DNA from: Candidatus Solincola quzhuomuensis
Lineage (GTDB): Bacteria; Actinomycetota; Geothermincolia; Geothermincolales; RBG-13-55-18
Reading direction: 5' to 3'
DNA length: 40,901 nucleotides
Assembly: GCA_015711855.1 (NCBI GenBank)
Contig: JACVJF010000013.1
Coordinates: 1 to 40,901 of the forward strand
This document shows positions 9,483 through 17,861 of the stretch, one piece after another. Position numbers and translations under genes: made by a program. Each line of letters begins with the position of its first letter. Position 1 is the stretch's first letter. The notes under the pieces were generated by a model. That model had not been told where the DNA came from and did not search any database. It was given only the letters and a program-made list of their open reading frames with translations.

Positions 9483-11066
9483 TCATTCCAGTCCGAAGAT
9501 GTAATGATAGACGGGTTGTCCGCCGTATATCACCTCCACTTCCAACCCCCTCTCCTCCAGATGGCGGACGATGTCCCCGTGATCCCTTTCCCTGGCCTCC
9601 TCTCCCACGATCACGCTGGCCAGTTCTCCCCCGTCCTCAACCATCCGGTCGAGAAGCTGGACGGCGGCCCTACCCATCTCTTCCGAGGCGGAAACGATCT
9701 CCCCCTTGTACAAACCGATGAAGGTGCCTTTCTTTATCTTTCCCAGACGGCACTTGCTGTCGCGCACCGCCTTGGTCACGGCTCCGGTGCGCACGTTTTC
9801 CAAGGCCTCGGTCATTCTTCTCTGGTTTTCCTCCCAATCCGCCCGCGGGTCATAGGCCACCATGGCCGCGAAGCCCTCGGTGATGGCCGCCGCCGGCACC
9901 ACCGCCACCCGTTTGTGGGTGAGCACCTTGGTCTGTTCCGCGGCGGGAATGATGTTCTTATTGTTGGGTATCAAGAGGACGCTGTCCTGGGGGAGGGCGT
10001 TTATGGCGTCGAGTATTTCCGCGGTGCTGGGATTCATGGATTGACCCCCGTTGACCACCAGGTCCACTCCCATGGAGCGCAGCACTTCCTTTACCCCTTC
10101 CCCCACGGCCACCGCCACCACTCCTACGGGCTTCTCCGGCGCCCTGCCGACTAGGGCCGCCTCCTCCACCTGCTCCCGGAGATCGGTTATCTCCACGTCG
10201 CTGAGCCGCCCCACCGCCGAAGCTGCCTCGATGACCTTTCCCAAATCGTCGGTGTGTACGTGGACCCGGTACAGCTTATCGCTTCCCACCACCAGCACCG
10301 ATCCCCCCAAGCCCTGCAAGGTTTCCCGAAAAGCCTCCACCTTGGAATCCTTGCAGTGCAGGATGAACTGGGCTTCGTACCGGTAATCCTCGACCTGCTG
10401 GTGGGTGCGCACCCCCGACTGTTCCACCTCTTCCTCGATCTCTCCCAGCTCCTCCCCGGTGAGGAAAGCCAAAATGCCCTCGAAGATGGCCAGAAGCCCC
10501 CTTCCTCCGGCATCCACTACGCCCGCCTCCTTGAGCACTGGGAGCAGCTCTGGCGTCTGGTCCAGGGCTTCCTTGGCCTTCCGCGTCACCCCCGTGAACC
10601 ACTCTTCCAGGGTGGTGCAGGTGTCCTTTATCCTCTGGCCCTCCTCGGAAGCGGCCTTGACCACAGTGAGGATAGTCCCCTCCACCGGTTTCATGACCGC
10701 CCGATAAGCCACTTCGGCGCCGCGGGAAAGGGCCTCGGCCATAACGGGCACGTCCAGGCTTTCCCTCCCCTCCATGATCTCGGTCATGCCCTTGAGGATC
10801 TGGGAAAGCACCACTCCGGAATTGCCCCTGGCCCCCATCAGGGAACCCCTGGATATGGCCTGGCACACGGAGCTCATGTCGTAATGGTTGCTTCCGCCGA
10901 TGGCCTCCTTGACCGCCTGCATGGTGAGGAGCATGTTGGTCCCTGTGTCCCCGTCCGGGACAGGGAACACGTTCATGGCGTTTATCTCTTCCCTATGCAC
11001 GCGTAGGGCGTCTATGGCGCAGTCCACCATGCCCACCAGGTCCTCCGCCCGCAGCCTCTCCGTCAA
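9483..11066 (-). CDS. fakA: Fatty acid kinase FakA-like (DAK2 / YloV) protein
   Basis: Dihydroxyacetone-kinase-like protein that phosphorylates fatty acids bound by DegV/FakB. It has about 527 residues: an N-terminal DhaL-type kinase domain with the metal/ATP motif VFPVPDGDTGTNM near residues 34-46, then the DegV-like middle and C-terminal domain ending YHYIFGLE. The start is placed at TTG 11066, eight nt after a GGAGG site. A GTG at 11075 is in frame but only one nt from that site. The Asp23 stop is 17 nt upstream, so the two genes are coupled, a conserved pairing in Gram-positive bacteria. A FakB candidate is at 1453-2292. Confidence 0.92.
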   Translation of the reverse strand: MTERLRAEDLVGMVDCAIDALRVHREEINAMNVFPVPDGDTGTNMLLTMQAVKEAIGGSNHYDMSSVCQAISRGSLMGARGNSGVVLSQILKGMTEIMEGRESLDVPVMAEALSRGAEVAYRAVMKPVEGTILTVVKAASEEGQRIKDTCTTLEEWFTGVTRKAKEALDQTPELLPVLKEAGVVDAGGRGLLAIFEGILAFLTGEELGEIEEEVEQSGVRTHQQVEDYRYEAQFILHCKDSKVEAFRETLQGLGGSVLVVGSDKLYRVHVHTDDLGKVIEAASAVGRLSDVEITDLREQVEEAALVGRAPEKPVGVVAVAVGEGVKEVLRSMGVDLVVNGGQSMNPSTAEILDAINALPQDSVLLIPNNKNIIPAAEQTKVLTHKRVAVVPAAAITEGFAAMVAYDPRADWEENQRRMTEALENVRTGAVTKAVRDSKCRLGKIKKGTFIGLYKGEIVSASEEMGRAAVQLLDRMVEDGGELASVIVGEEARERDHGDIVRHLEERGLEVEVIYGGQPVYHYIFGLE

Positions 11067-11083
11067 ACTCCACACCTCCAGGC

Positions 11084-11440
11084 TCAGGACTCGCGCACAC
11101 CTTGCACGTGCACCTGTACCTCTTCCACCTTGAGCCCGCTGCAGGTCTCCACGACGTACTTGACCTGTTCGATAAGATTGTGGGCCACCTCCACGATGTT
11201 CACGCCCGCCTTGACGATGACGTAGAGGTCGAAGCTCACCGTGTCGTCCTTCCGCTTTAGGCGGATACCCTTCCGCAGGGATTCCCTACCCAGGAGCTCG
11301 GCCACTCCCTCGTGAAAGCTCTGGCTGGCCATGCCCACGATCCCGTAACAACGTGTGCAGGTCAAGCCGGCCAGGTCGGCGAGGACCTCGTCGGTTATGA
11401 TTATCTTCCCCAGTTCCGTATCCGTGGTCTCTTTCTTCAA
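11084..11440 (-). CDS. Asp23/Gls24 family envelope stress protein
   Basis: A 118-residue member of the Asp23/Gls24 (DUF322) family, small proteins that associate with the envelope or with DAK2 proteins in Gram-positive bacteria. The pattern GKIIITDEVLADLAGL, then GIVGMAS, then VIVKAGVNIVEVAHNLIEQV, is typical. The start is TTG 11440, preceded at 7 nt by GGAGG; no ATG in this region gives a family-like N-terminus. It is divergent from rpmB and immediately precedes fakA. The biochemical role is unknown. Confidence 0.88.
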   Translation of the reverse strand: MKKETTDTELGKIIITDEVLADLAGLTCTRCYGIVGMASQSFHEGVAELLGRESLRKGIRLKRKDDTVSFDLYVIVKAGVNIVEVAHNLIEQVKYVVETCSGLKVEEVQVHVQGVRES

Positions 11441-11658
11441 GACCTTTCCTCCGCCGCGTGATCCTCCAGGAACGGTTTGATTATAGCAACACCGGATGAC
11501 CGCCAAAAGGAAACCACATTCACGTACGGTGGCCACCAGCGCATGCGATTCGGGCGGGTTTTCATGCCGACGGGAAGGCACGGGAGGCCCCGTCTTCCCG
11601 GATAAGGCCACGGGCTCGGCCGGCATACAAGCGTATCGCCTCGGATCCCACCCGATCC

Positions 11659-11687
11659 TTGCCTGCCGTCCCGGCTTCTGATAACAT
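11659..11687 (+). promoter_or_regulatory. Predicted promoter of rpmB
   Basis: TTGCCT (11659-11664), a 17-nt spacer, then TAACAT (11682-11687), about 28 nt before the rpmB ATG. The region 11441-11714 is a divergent spacer that must also contain the Asp23-fakA promoter, which I could not place. Confidence 0.45.
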
Positions 11688-11714
11688 ACATCCGAATGTT
11701 GGGAGGAGGTAAAC

Positions 11715-11903
11715 ATGTCCAGGATATGCGAGATATGCGGCAAGCGGCCCGGTTTTGGGTTCAACATAAGCCATTCCCACCGCAAGACCAAGCGCCGCTG
11801 GAATCCCAACATCCAGCGCATCCGCGTCCTGGTGGACGGCAAACCCGCCCATATGAACGTCTGCACCAAATGCATGAAGGCGGGAAAGGTCACCCGTCAT
11901 TGA
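11715..11903 (+). CDS. rpmB: 50S ribosomal protein L28
   Basis: L28, 62 residues, with N-terminus [15 protein letters not shown] and the conserved [16 protein letters not shown] segment. CEIC near the start and CTKC near the end make it the zinc-binding form. A strong GGGAGGAGG site lies six nt or so before the ATG. It is the only plus-strand gene in the first 21 kb. Its end overlaps the end of the convergent aminotransferase gene by seven bases. Confidence 0.97.
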   Translation: MSRICEICGKRPGFGFNISHSHRKTKRRWNPNIQRIRVLVDGKPAHMNVCTKCMKAGKVTRH

Positions 11904-13156
11904 GCTCCGCTGAGGACGGCCTCCACCTCGGCGAGCATGCGGTCCAGTGATTCCAAGACCGTTTCCGCTTCCCTTTTACCGATTATCAGGGGTGGGAGTA
12001 TCTGGCTCACCGAGGTGTCGTTGTTCGCGTAGATGGTCAGGACACCGTGCCGGAAGCCGGCCAGGGTCATGAGCGGTCCGCAGGCCTCGTTGACCATCTT
12101 CAGGCCCATCATCAGCCCCCTCTGCCTAGTCTCTATAAGCAACTCGGGATGACCTTCCCTGAGTTCCCGGAAGCCCTCCCGGAAGATCTCCGCGATGCGG
12201 CGAACGTGTTCCAGGAAGCCCTCCTCCTCCAGTATGTCCAGGACCTCCAGGGCCACGTGACATCCAACCTCGGCCCCTCCGAAGGTGGAGACATGGATGA
12301 AGGGATTATGGTCGAAGAAGGGATTCAGATCGTCGCGATAAACGGTGGCGGATATGGGATAAACGCCCCCGGAAAGACCTTTGGCCGTTATCAGGATGTC
12401 CGGGACAACCCCGAAGGTCTCTATGCCCCACGCCCTTCCGCAGCGACCGAGACCCGTCTGCACCTCGTCGATTATCATCACCGCCCCGTATCGGTCGCAC
12501 AATTCCCTCACCCCGGGGAAGTAGTCCTCCGGAGGGACGACGATGCCCAGGGTGGCGGGGATGGTCTCCAAGAGAACGCCGGCGATGTCCTCGCCCATTA
12601 TCTCCCGCAGAGCATCCAGGTCGCCGAAGGGTATGCGGTAGAAACCGGGTGCCAGGGGCCGGAAGGGATCGCTATACTTGGGCTCCCCGGCGGCCAGGGC
12701 GAAGCCGGTGTGTCCATGGTAACCTCCCACGGCGGAGACTATGCCCGGCCTCCCCGTGTGTGCCCGAGCCAACTTGATGGCCGTGTCCACCGCTTCGCCC
12801 CCTCCCACGCCGAAGATGACTCGGTTGAGGTCTCCCGGACATATTCTCGCCAGGCGCTCCGCGAGTAGGGCGCGGTGCTCGCTTATCAGGTGATGGTTTC
12901 CGATATCCAGTTCGTCCAGGGCTCTCTTGAGCGCCTGCACCACCCTGGGATGACGGTGGCCCAAGTTGAAGACGCCCCCGTTGCAGTGACAGTTGACGAG
13001 ACGGTTGCCCTCCAGGTCCCAGACGTATATGCCTTCTCGGCGTCCGATAACGAAGTCTATACCCGCCTGTTGGAAAAACCTAGCTTTTCCACTGGAAACG
13101 TGGCGGGCGAACCTCTCCACCACCCTCTCCTTGGGATCTCTGCCGATGAGAGACAT
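11897..13156 (-). CDS. Class III PLP-dependent aminotransferase
   Basis: Fold-type I, class III aminotransferase of 419 residues, from the acetylornithine/4-aminobutyrate/glutamate-semialdehyde superfamily. Visible motifs are [15 protein letters not shown] (phosphate binding), the GGYHGHT segment near 144-150, [11 protein letters not shown] with the pyridine-binding aspartate at about 230, and ITAKGLSGG with the Schiff-base lysine at about 259. The substrate cannot be told from sequence. It lies 124 nt downstream of the kinase-like gene on the same strand, so the two are likely a unit. ATG 13156 is preferred, with AGGGGG eight nt upstream; GTG 13165 is the alternative. Confidence 0.88.
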   Translation of the reverse strand: MSLIGRDPKERVVERFARHVSSGKARFFQQAGIDFVIGRREGIYVWDLEGNRLVNCHCNGGVFNLGHRHPRVVQALKRALDELDIGNHHLISEHRALLAERLARICPGDLNRVIFGVGGGEAVDTAIKLARAHTGRPGIVSAVGGYHGHTGFALAAGEPKYSDPFRPLAPGFYRIPFGDLDALREIMGEDIAGVLLETIPATLGIVVPPEDYFPGVRELCDRYGAVMIIDEVQTGLGRCGRAWGIETFGVVPDILITAKGLSGGVYPISATVYRDDLNPFFDHNPFIHVSTFGGAEVGCHVALEVLDILEEEGFLEHVRRIAEIFREGFRELREGHPELLIETRQRGLMMGLKMVNEACGPLMTLAGFRHGVLTIYANNDTSVSQILPPLIIGKREAETVLESLDRMLAEVEAVLSGAQ

Positions 13157-13280
13157 CCTGTTCACCCCCTATCCGCCTCCGGGCGCCATCGCTTCCTCCC
13201 GCCCTCCGCGAGCGATATCTCCCGTCGGAAATCCCTCTCCCGGCGAAGGCCTAAAAACTCCCGCAAGCGATAAAGTCCGG

Positions 13281-14270
13281 TCATCTCCTCCTGATCTTTC
13301 CCGGAAGTATATAGGGATACTCTTTCCGCAGAAGGCGAGTGCGGAGGAACCGGTCCAGCCGCCTTAGGTTCAGGTAAAACCACCAGATAAAGGCGTCCTC
13401 CCGGTAATAAGAGGCCACGTCGTGCGCCCTTATGGGCCGCACCCGGAGATGGGCGGCCTCGCGAGCGAAGAAATCGTTGGCCAGTTCCACCAGGGCGGGG
13501 ATAAGCTCCGGCCTCTGCTCCTTGTAAAAGTTGGCGATGAGGTCGATGACCACGGCACGGAAATCGTAGTAGCGGTTGACCACGTCTTCCAGGAAAAACA
13601 TTCGCAAGATCCATACCAGGAAGGACGGAGCGCTGCGCAAGAAAAGCTCGGGGTCCAGCTGTTCCACGCCGTCCACGCGGAAGAGCGGCGTACTGGTGTC
13701 GAGATATAATAGCTCCGCCCCTTCGTCCACTCGCGGATGCCTGTGGTCGAACCCCACAATGGACCAATTGGAGATCTGACCGTCCACGGCTACCCGCAAG
13801 CGGTCCTGCTCCCGGTTGAAATCCCATACCTTGCGGAGTTCGCGCAACACCTTTCGGACCAGGGAGCAAACCCCCTCCTCGTCCAGCAGGTGAATGGCCC
13901 TGTTGCCGATGCTCTCCGCCGGCATCCGCTCCTGTATGATGTAAAAAACAGGGCGTCCTTGCTCGGTGACCAGCTCGGCGTACCCGTAATCGGGTAGTCT
14001 CAGGCCTACCTCCTCGATTAGGAGGCGATTATAATCAAGATAGACGCGCCGGTATTCATCCATCTCCCTTTTCTCGCGAAAGACGGGCAGGCGCTTGAAG
14101 GCCAGGTTCTCCAAGCCCTCGTGCGTTATCTGGAATACGGTGCTTATCTCCCCGTAGCCCAGCACTCTGGCCGGAATGCGGCTGGCTTCGGGTCTACGGG
14201 GATTAAGGCCCCTCTCGAATTCCTCGAGTATCCCCTCCTCCACCCGCAATTGGCCGTTCTTGCCCCCCAT
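13281..14270 (-). CDS. Kinase-like protein of unknown function
   Basis: A 329-residue protein I cannot name with certainty; it may belong to DUF6206. A protein-kinase/aminoglycoside-phosphotransferase-like signature can be seen in order. There is a glycine loop GYGEISTVF at 38-46, a lysine in AFKRLP at 59, a hinge-like stretch VFYIIQERMP near 109-116, and DGQISN with Asp163 and Asn168 at the exact Asp-to-Asn spacing of a kinase catalytic loop. A metal-binding-type aspartate follows in LLYLDTSTP (191). The C-terminal 120 residues are helical and aromatic-rich. Together these suggest a small-molecule or protein kinase. The adjacent aminotransferase hints at an amine- or amino-sugar-related substrate, which is speculative. 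The start is ATG 14270 with GGAGG about nine nt upstream. Confidence 0.6.
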   Translation of the reverse strand: MGGKNGQLRVEEGILEEFERGLNPRRPEASRIPARVLGYGEISTVFQITHEGLENLAFKRLPVFREKREMDEYRRVYLDYNRLLIEEVGLRLPDYGYAELVTEQGRPVFYIIQERMPAESIGNRAIHLLDEEGVCSLVRKVLRELRKVWDFNREQDRLRVAVDGQISNWSIVGFDHRHPRVDEGAELLYLDTSTPLFRVDGVEQLDPELFLRSAPSFLVWILRMFFLEDVVNRYYDFRAVVIDLIANFYKEQRPELIPALVELANDFFAREAAHLRVRPIRAHDVASYYREDAFIWWFYLNLRRLDRFLRTRLLRKEYPYILPGKIRRR

Positions 14271-14311
14271 CTTCCATACCCTCCCTGCCAGCACCTCCGT
14301 TATACCGAAAG

Positions 14312-14353
14312 ATCGAAAAGCAGGCGGAGCGGAGGAGCTCTCCGCTCCGCTGC
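14312..14353 (-). terminator. Intrinsic terminator after the lipoprotein gene
   Basis: A perfect 11-bp stem (arms 14324-14334 and 14340-14350, loop of five) followed on the minus strand by TTTTC. It lies 16 nt past the lipoprotein stop codon and separates that gene from the kinase-like gene downstream. Confidence 0.85.
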
Positions 14354-14368
14354 GATCTCCGATCTTCC

Positions 14369-14926
14369 CTATTCCAGCCCCTTCTCTTTCTTGAGTTCCT
14401 CTGCCTCTCCGGTGACGGCCTTGAGCTCCTCCTGCAGCCTCATGATCTCCTGGAAGGTCTCGCTCCCGGTGATCATGGAAACGATGTCCATTCCCTGCCC
14501 CGTTGATTTGGTAAAAGCTTCCACCATTTCCTGCATGAGCCGCCGGGCGGCTTCAACCATCTTCCTCATCGTATCCACAGCTTCCCCCATTTTGGAGGCG
14601 TATTCCTTGTAGTCCTCCACCCCCTCCAGGTCGGCGATCTTGCCGTAAGCCAGCTCGGCCTCGTCCAGATCGGCCTTCATATCGGTCAAGGCCGTTTCCA
14701 CCTCGGTCAATAGGTTTTCCCCGACTTGCCCGGCTCCCGCCGCCAGCCCGGCCCATTTGGCGTAAAGCCCGTCCCAGGAATCCTGCGCCTCCTTGAAAGC
14801 CGTGTCTCCCTGTTTCATGTACTTGCCGGCTTCCTCCCGGCTCTTGTCCCCCCCACACCCGGACGCCACGAAGACGACGGATAAGGCCAGGACCCCTAGC
14901 AGCGAAACAACCATGAGCTTTTTCAT
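14369..14926 (-). CDS. Small helical lipoprotein, function unknown
   Basis: A 185-residue predicted lipoprotein. The signal peptide is MKK plus a hydrophobic core, ending in a lipobox-like VASGC with the modified cysteine at residue 24. The -3 position is alanine, slightly off consensus. The mature part is charged and helical with heptad-like stretches and no known motif. AGGAGG lies eight nt before ATG 14926. The gene has its own terminator and is probably monocistronic. I do not recognise a family. Confidence 0.75.
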   Translation of the reverse strand: MKKLMVVSLLGVLALSVVFVASGCGGDKSREEAGKYMKQGDTAFKEAQDSWDGLYAKWAGLAAGAGQVGENLLTEVETALTDMKADLDEAELAYGKIADLEGVEDYKEYASKMGEAVDTMRKMVEAARRLMQEMVEAFTKSTGQGMDIVSMITGSETFQEIMRLQEELKAVTGEAEELKKEKGLE

Positions 14927-15087
14927 CCCCGTTACCTCCTGCATCTTCTCTCCGTCTTTCCCGGATGATTTTCCCCGCTTACATCATGCACTTTATTCGC
15001 TCCTCGCCGGAGGATTCCTTTCCCGAGCCGACCTCCAGGAAAAGGCGTTCGCGGTTTCTCCGCCTCCGCCTCCGTCCGAGCCCGTGA

Positions 15088-15645
15088 TCAGCCCGTCGGC
15101 AATTTCCTCTCCGAGATGAGCGACCCGTCCCGCAGATCGAAAAGCCGAACCGCGCCGTCCTCCAGTACGGCCACCGAGGGGATGCCGTCCCCCTTGGGAA
15201 GGGAGGGGCTTCCCGGATTGCACACCAGGAGCGAGCCGTGCTCCCAGATACCGTGGATGTGGGTATGTCCCCGCACCAACAGGTCCATGCCGTATCCCCT
15301 GGCTCGTTCCACCAGCTCCAGCTCGTCCACGGCATCGCCGTGCGTGAGCATGATCTTGACGCCTTCCAGGCGACAGACCACGTAGGGCGAGAGTATGGGG
15401 TCACGAAGGGCCGCCTGGTCCACCTCGGAGTCACAATTACCCCGAGCGTGCAGAATGGGTATGGGGCACTCGTTCAATTCCCGGGCCATCTCCCGGGGGT
15501 CGTACTCCGGGAGCACGGGGTTGAAGGCTCCGTGGTAAAGGTGATCGCCGGCATGGAGGATGAGCTCGCAGCCCCGGAACAGCTTCATGGCCCTGCGCCA
15601 AGCCGCGGGGTCGCCGTGAGTATCGCTTACCAGGCCTACTTTCAT
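15088..15645 (-). CDS. YfcE/MJ0936-family metallophosphoesterase
   Basis: Small calcineurin-like phosphodiesterase of 185 residues. Metal ligands are in order: SDTHGD (7-12), HAGDHLYHG, GNCDSE (the GNxD motif), LTHGDAV and RGHTHIHGI (GHTH). The C-terminal NPGSPSLPKG motif is typical of the YfcE subfamily. Relatives hydrolyse model phosphodiesters; the natural substrate is not known. The ATG follows an AT-rich stretch, and no strong neighbour link is seen. Confidence 0.9.
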   Translation of the reverse strand: MKVGLVSDTHGDPAAWRRAMKLFRGCELILHAGDHLYHGAFNPVLPEYDPREMARELNECPIPILHARGNCDSEVDQAALRDPILSPYVVCRLEGVKIMLTHGDAVDELELVERARGYGMDLLVRGHTHIHGIWEHGSLLVCNPGSPSLPKGDGIPSVAVLEDGAVRLFDLRDGSLISERKLPTG

Positions 15646-15705
15646 TTTTTCTCGTCCTCAAGGCCTTGTGCCGTCCGACCTCTCCGCATGGGGCGTGTCG
15701 ACCAA

Positions 15706-15711
15706 ATTATA
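15706..15711 (-). promoter_or_regulatory. Candidate -10 box for the phosphodiesterase gene
   Basis: The minus strand reads GGTATATAAT here, giving TATAAT at 15711-15706 about 60 nt before the ATG. No convincing -35 box is visible 16-18 nt upstream, so the call is weak. Confidence 0.3.
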
Positions 15712-15904
15712 TACCATCCATAAAAGTGGTTCGTTACACCCCTGCGACTGCATGCCATTCGCCCTTTTCAACCGCCTCTGGGCATAGGCCGGGCGTCGGC
15801 GCTCCGCGTTCATCCCGATCATTGGTCTAACGGCCCGAGCCTGCGCAAGTAGGGAAAGTCCCTTCTCACTTCGTCCACTCTCATTCCACTCGGCATATGG
15901 CACC

Positions 15905-16681
15905 TTAGGGATTGACCGGCCCCCGCCCTTTCCCCAGGCGCAGCGACCCGGCGAGCGCTCTGGTCACGACTTCCTTGGCCCGGCGGATGGCGTCCAGGGG
16001 ATCCAGGCCGAGAGCCAGGAAAGCGGTTACCGCCGAGGAAAATACGCAACCCGTACCGTGATCGTCGGCGGTATACACGCGCGGCCCTTTCAGCTCATGG
16101 TATTTTTTCCCGTCATATACCACGTCCACCACGCACCGTCCCGGCAGATGTCCTCCCTTGACCACCACCAAACGCGCCCCGTACATCCATAGGCTCCTGG
16201 CCGCTTCTTTCATCTCCTCGACCCCGGTCACTTCCAGGCCGGTGAGAGTTGCGGCTTCCCGGAGGTTGGGTGTGAAGACCCTGGCGCGAGGAAGCAGCAG
16301 TTCGCGGAGGCACTCCTCCGCCCCCCGGTCCAGGAGCGGCTGGCCGCTGGAGGAAATCGCTACCGGATCGACTACCATATTATTCCAAGAATACCTGTCG
16401 GCCAGCTCGGACACCGCCCGCACCACCTCGACCGTGGCCAGCATGCCCGTCTTCACTGCGGCCACTTCCATGTCCTCGACGACCGCCTCCACCTGGGCGA
16501 CGACCACTTCCACCGGGACATCGAACCGCGTGCGCACCCCAAGGGTATTCTGGCCGGTGATACTGGTGATCGCGCAGGTGCCGTGAACCCCCAGGGAGTA
16601 AAAGGTCTTCAAATCGGCCTGGATGCCGGCACCTCCGCCGGAATCCGATCCCGCTATGGTGAGGGCTACCGGCCACCTCAT
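15905..16681 (-). CDS. thiD: Hydroxymethylpyrimidine phosphate kinase ThiD
   Basis: Phosphorylates HMP and HMP-phosphate to HMP-diphosphate, the pyrimidine partner for ThiE. It is 258 residues from ATG 16681. The N-terminal motif [20 protein letters not shown] and the C-terminal [20 protein letters not shown] (anion hole and catalytic region of the ribokinase-like fold) are clear. In-frame starts upstream reach into thiL but add residues unlike ThiD. AGGAAAGG lies about nine nt before the chosen start. It is the last recognisable gene of the thi operon. Confidence 0.94.
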   Translation of the reverse strand: MRWPVALTIAGSDSGGGAGIQADLKTFYSLGVHGTCAITSITGQNTLGVRTRFDVPVEVVVAQVEAVVEDMEVAAVKTGMLATVEVVRAVSELADRYSWNNMVVDPVAISSSGQPLLDRGAEECLRELLLPRARVFTPNLREAATLTGLEVTGVEEMKEAARSLWMYGARLVVVKGGHLPGRCVVDVVYDGKKYHELKGPRVYTADDHGTGCVFSSAVTAFLALGLDPLDAIRRAKEVVTRALAGSLRLGKGRGPVNP

Positions 16682-16739
16682 GATCCATTGCCTTTCCTGT
16701 TGAAGGCACCCGGTCCGCATCCCTTGCCCCACATCTCCA

Positions 16740-17720
16740 TCATTCTCCCCCGAAATGCTCATAACCGGTCCGGGTTATGGCCACCTCGGCTCCCTCCAGA
16801 TCCAGCACGGATACGCCGGGCTCCTCCCTTATCCGGCCGATAGGTTTGGCCGGCAATGCCCCCGCCAGTCGGTGGGCCAACTCCGGCGGAGCGGTCAGCA
16901 GAAGCTCGTAATCCTCACCCCCGTGCAAAGCGGCTTCCATAGGATCCAAACCCAGCCCATGGGCCACCCGTCGGGCCTCCTCGGACACGGGGATGTCCGC
17001 CATGCGGATCTCGGCTCCCACCCCGCTTTCCTCGCATATATGGCCCAGGTCTCGCAGCAATCCGTCGCTTATGTCTATGGCCGCTGCCGCCCCGCCGCGC
17101 ACGGCAGCCCTTCCCTCCCGCAGGCGCGGGTGTGGATAGAGGTGTCTGCGGGCGCAGTGGTTATCCGCATCTCCGCCCTGTTTCAACCAGCGCATTCCCA
17201 GATATGAATCGCCGAGGGTCCCGGTGACCAGGATGACCTGTCCGGGTAGCGCCGCTCCCCTGCTCAGGAAACGCCCTTCGGGAAGCACCCCCACCAAGGA
17301 GATGGAAAGGAAGGTCTCCCCGGGAGACCGCACCACGTCCCCTCCCGCCAGCCGGCAGGAATATCGTCGCCCACACTCCAACATTCCCCGATACATCTCC
17401 TCTATCCAGGCCGTCTCCTCGTCCCCACGCAGCCCCAGGACCACCAAGGCGTAGGAAAGACCTCCACCTCCCATGGAAGCCAAATCGGAGAGGTTGACCG
17501 CCAAGGCCTTGTACCCCAATGAATGCCAGCTGGTGTAGCGGAGGTCGAAGTGTACCCCCTCCACGAGGGCGTCGGCGGTATAGGCGAAAAGTTCTCCCCG
17601 TCCTCCTCGAAAGACGGCGGCGTCGTCACCCGCACCGCATACCAACCCCTCCTCCGGCCTTTCCAAGAGCATCCGGATAGAGCGGATGAGTCCGAACTCC
17701 CCACGTTCCGAGATCTTCAC
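16740..17720 (-). CDS. thiL: Thiamine-monophosphate kinase ThiL
   Basis: Final step of thiamine diphosphate synthesis: thiamine-P + ATP gives thiamine-PP. It is 326 residues from a GTG at 17720 that follows GGAAGGGG. The N-terminus ISERGEFGLI, the metal motif GAGDDAAVF (29-37), NLSDLASMGG, and the C-terminal IDISDGLLRDL and GGEDYELLLT motifs are all ThiL signatures. The frame is open about 130 nt further upstream to an ATG, but that part is not ThiL-like. It sits between thiC and thiD. Confidence 0.94.
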   Translation of the reverse strand: MKISERGEFGLIRSIRMLLERPEEGLVCGAGDDAAVFRGGRGELFAYTADALVEGVHFDLRYTSWHSLGYKALAVNLSDLASMGGGGLSYALVVLGLRGDEETAWIEEMYRGMLECGRRYSCRLAGGDVVRSPGETFLSISLVGVLPEGRFLSRGAALPGQVILVTGTLGDSYLGMRWLKQGGDADNHCARRHLYPHPRLREGRAAVRGGAAAAIDISDGLLRDLGHICEESGVGAEIRMADIPVSEEARRVAHGLGLDPMEAALHGGEDYELLLTAPPELAHRLAGALPAKPIGRIREEPGVSVLDLEGAEVAITRTGYEHFGGE

Positions 17721-17861
17721 GCCATCCCCCTTCCTGCAGTAGCTCGCATTCTTCGTTTGGCGGTGATCCGTCGGCCCCGGAGGCCCCGCCCCCTCCACAT
17801 TCGGCCGGACGCTCGCCTCATCGGCGAGGTCATGCGTTTCCCATCCCACGTGGACAAGATC

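Noticed and set aside
15658-15903. 81-codon frame between the phosphodiesterase and thiD
   Set aside because: It overlaps the phosphodiesterase promoter region, has no family features, and has a basic composition typical of GC-rich antisense or intergenic frames.
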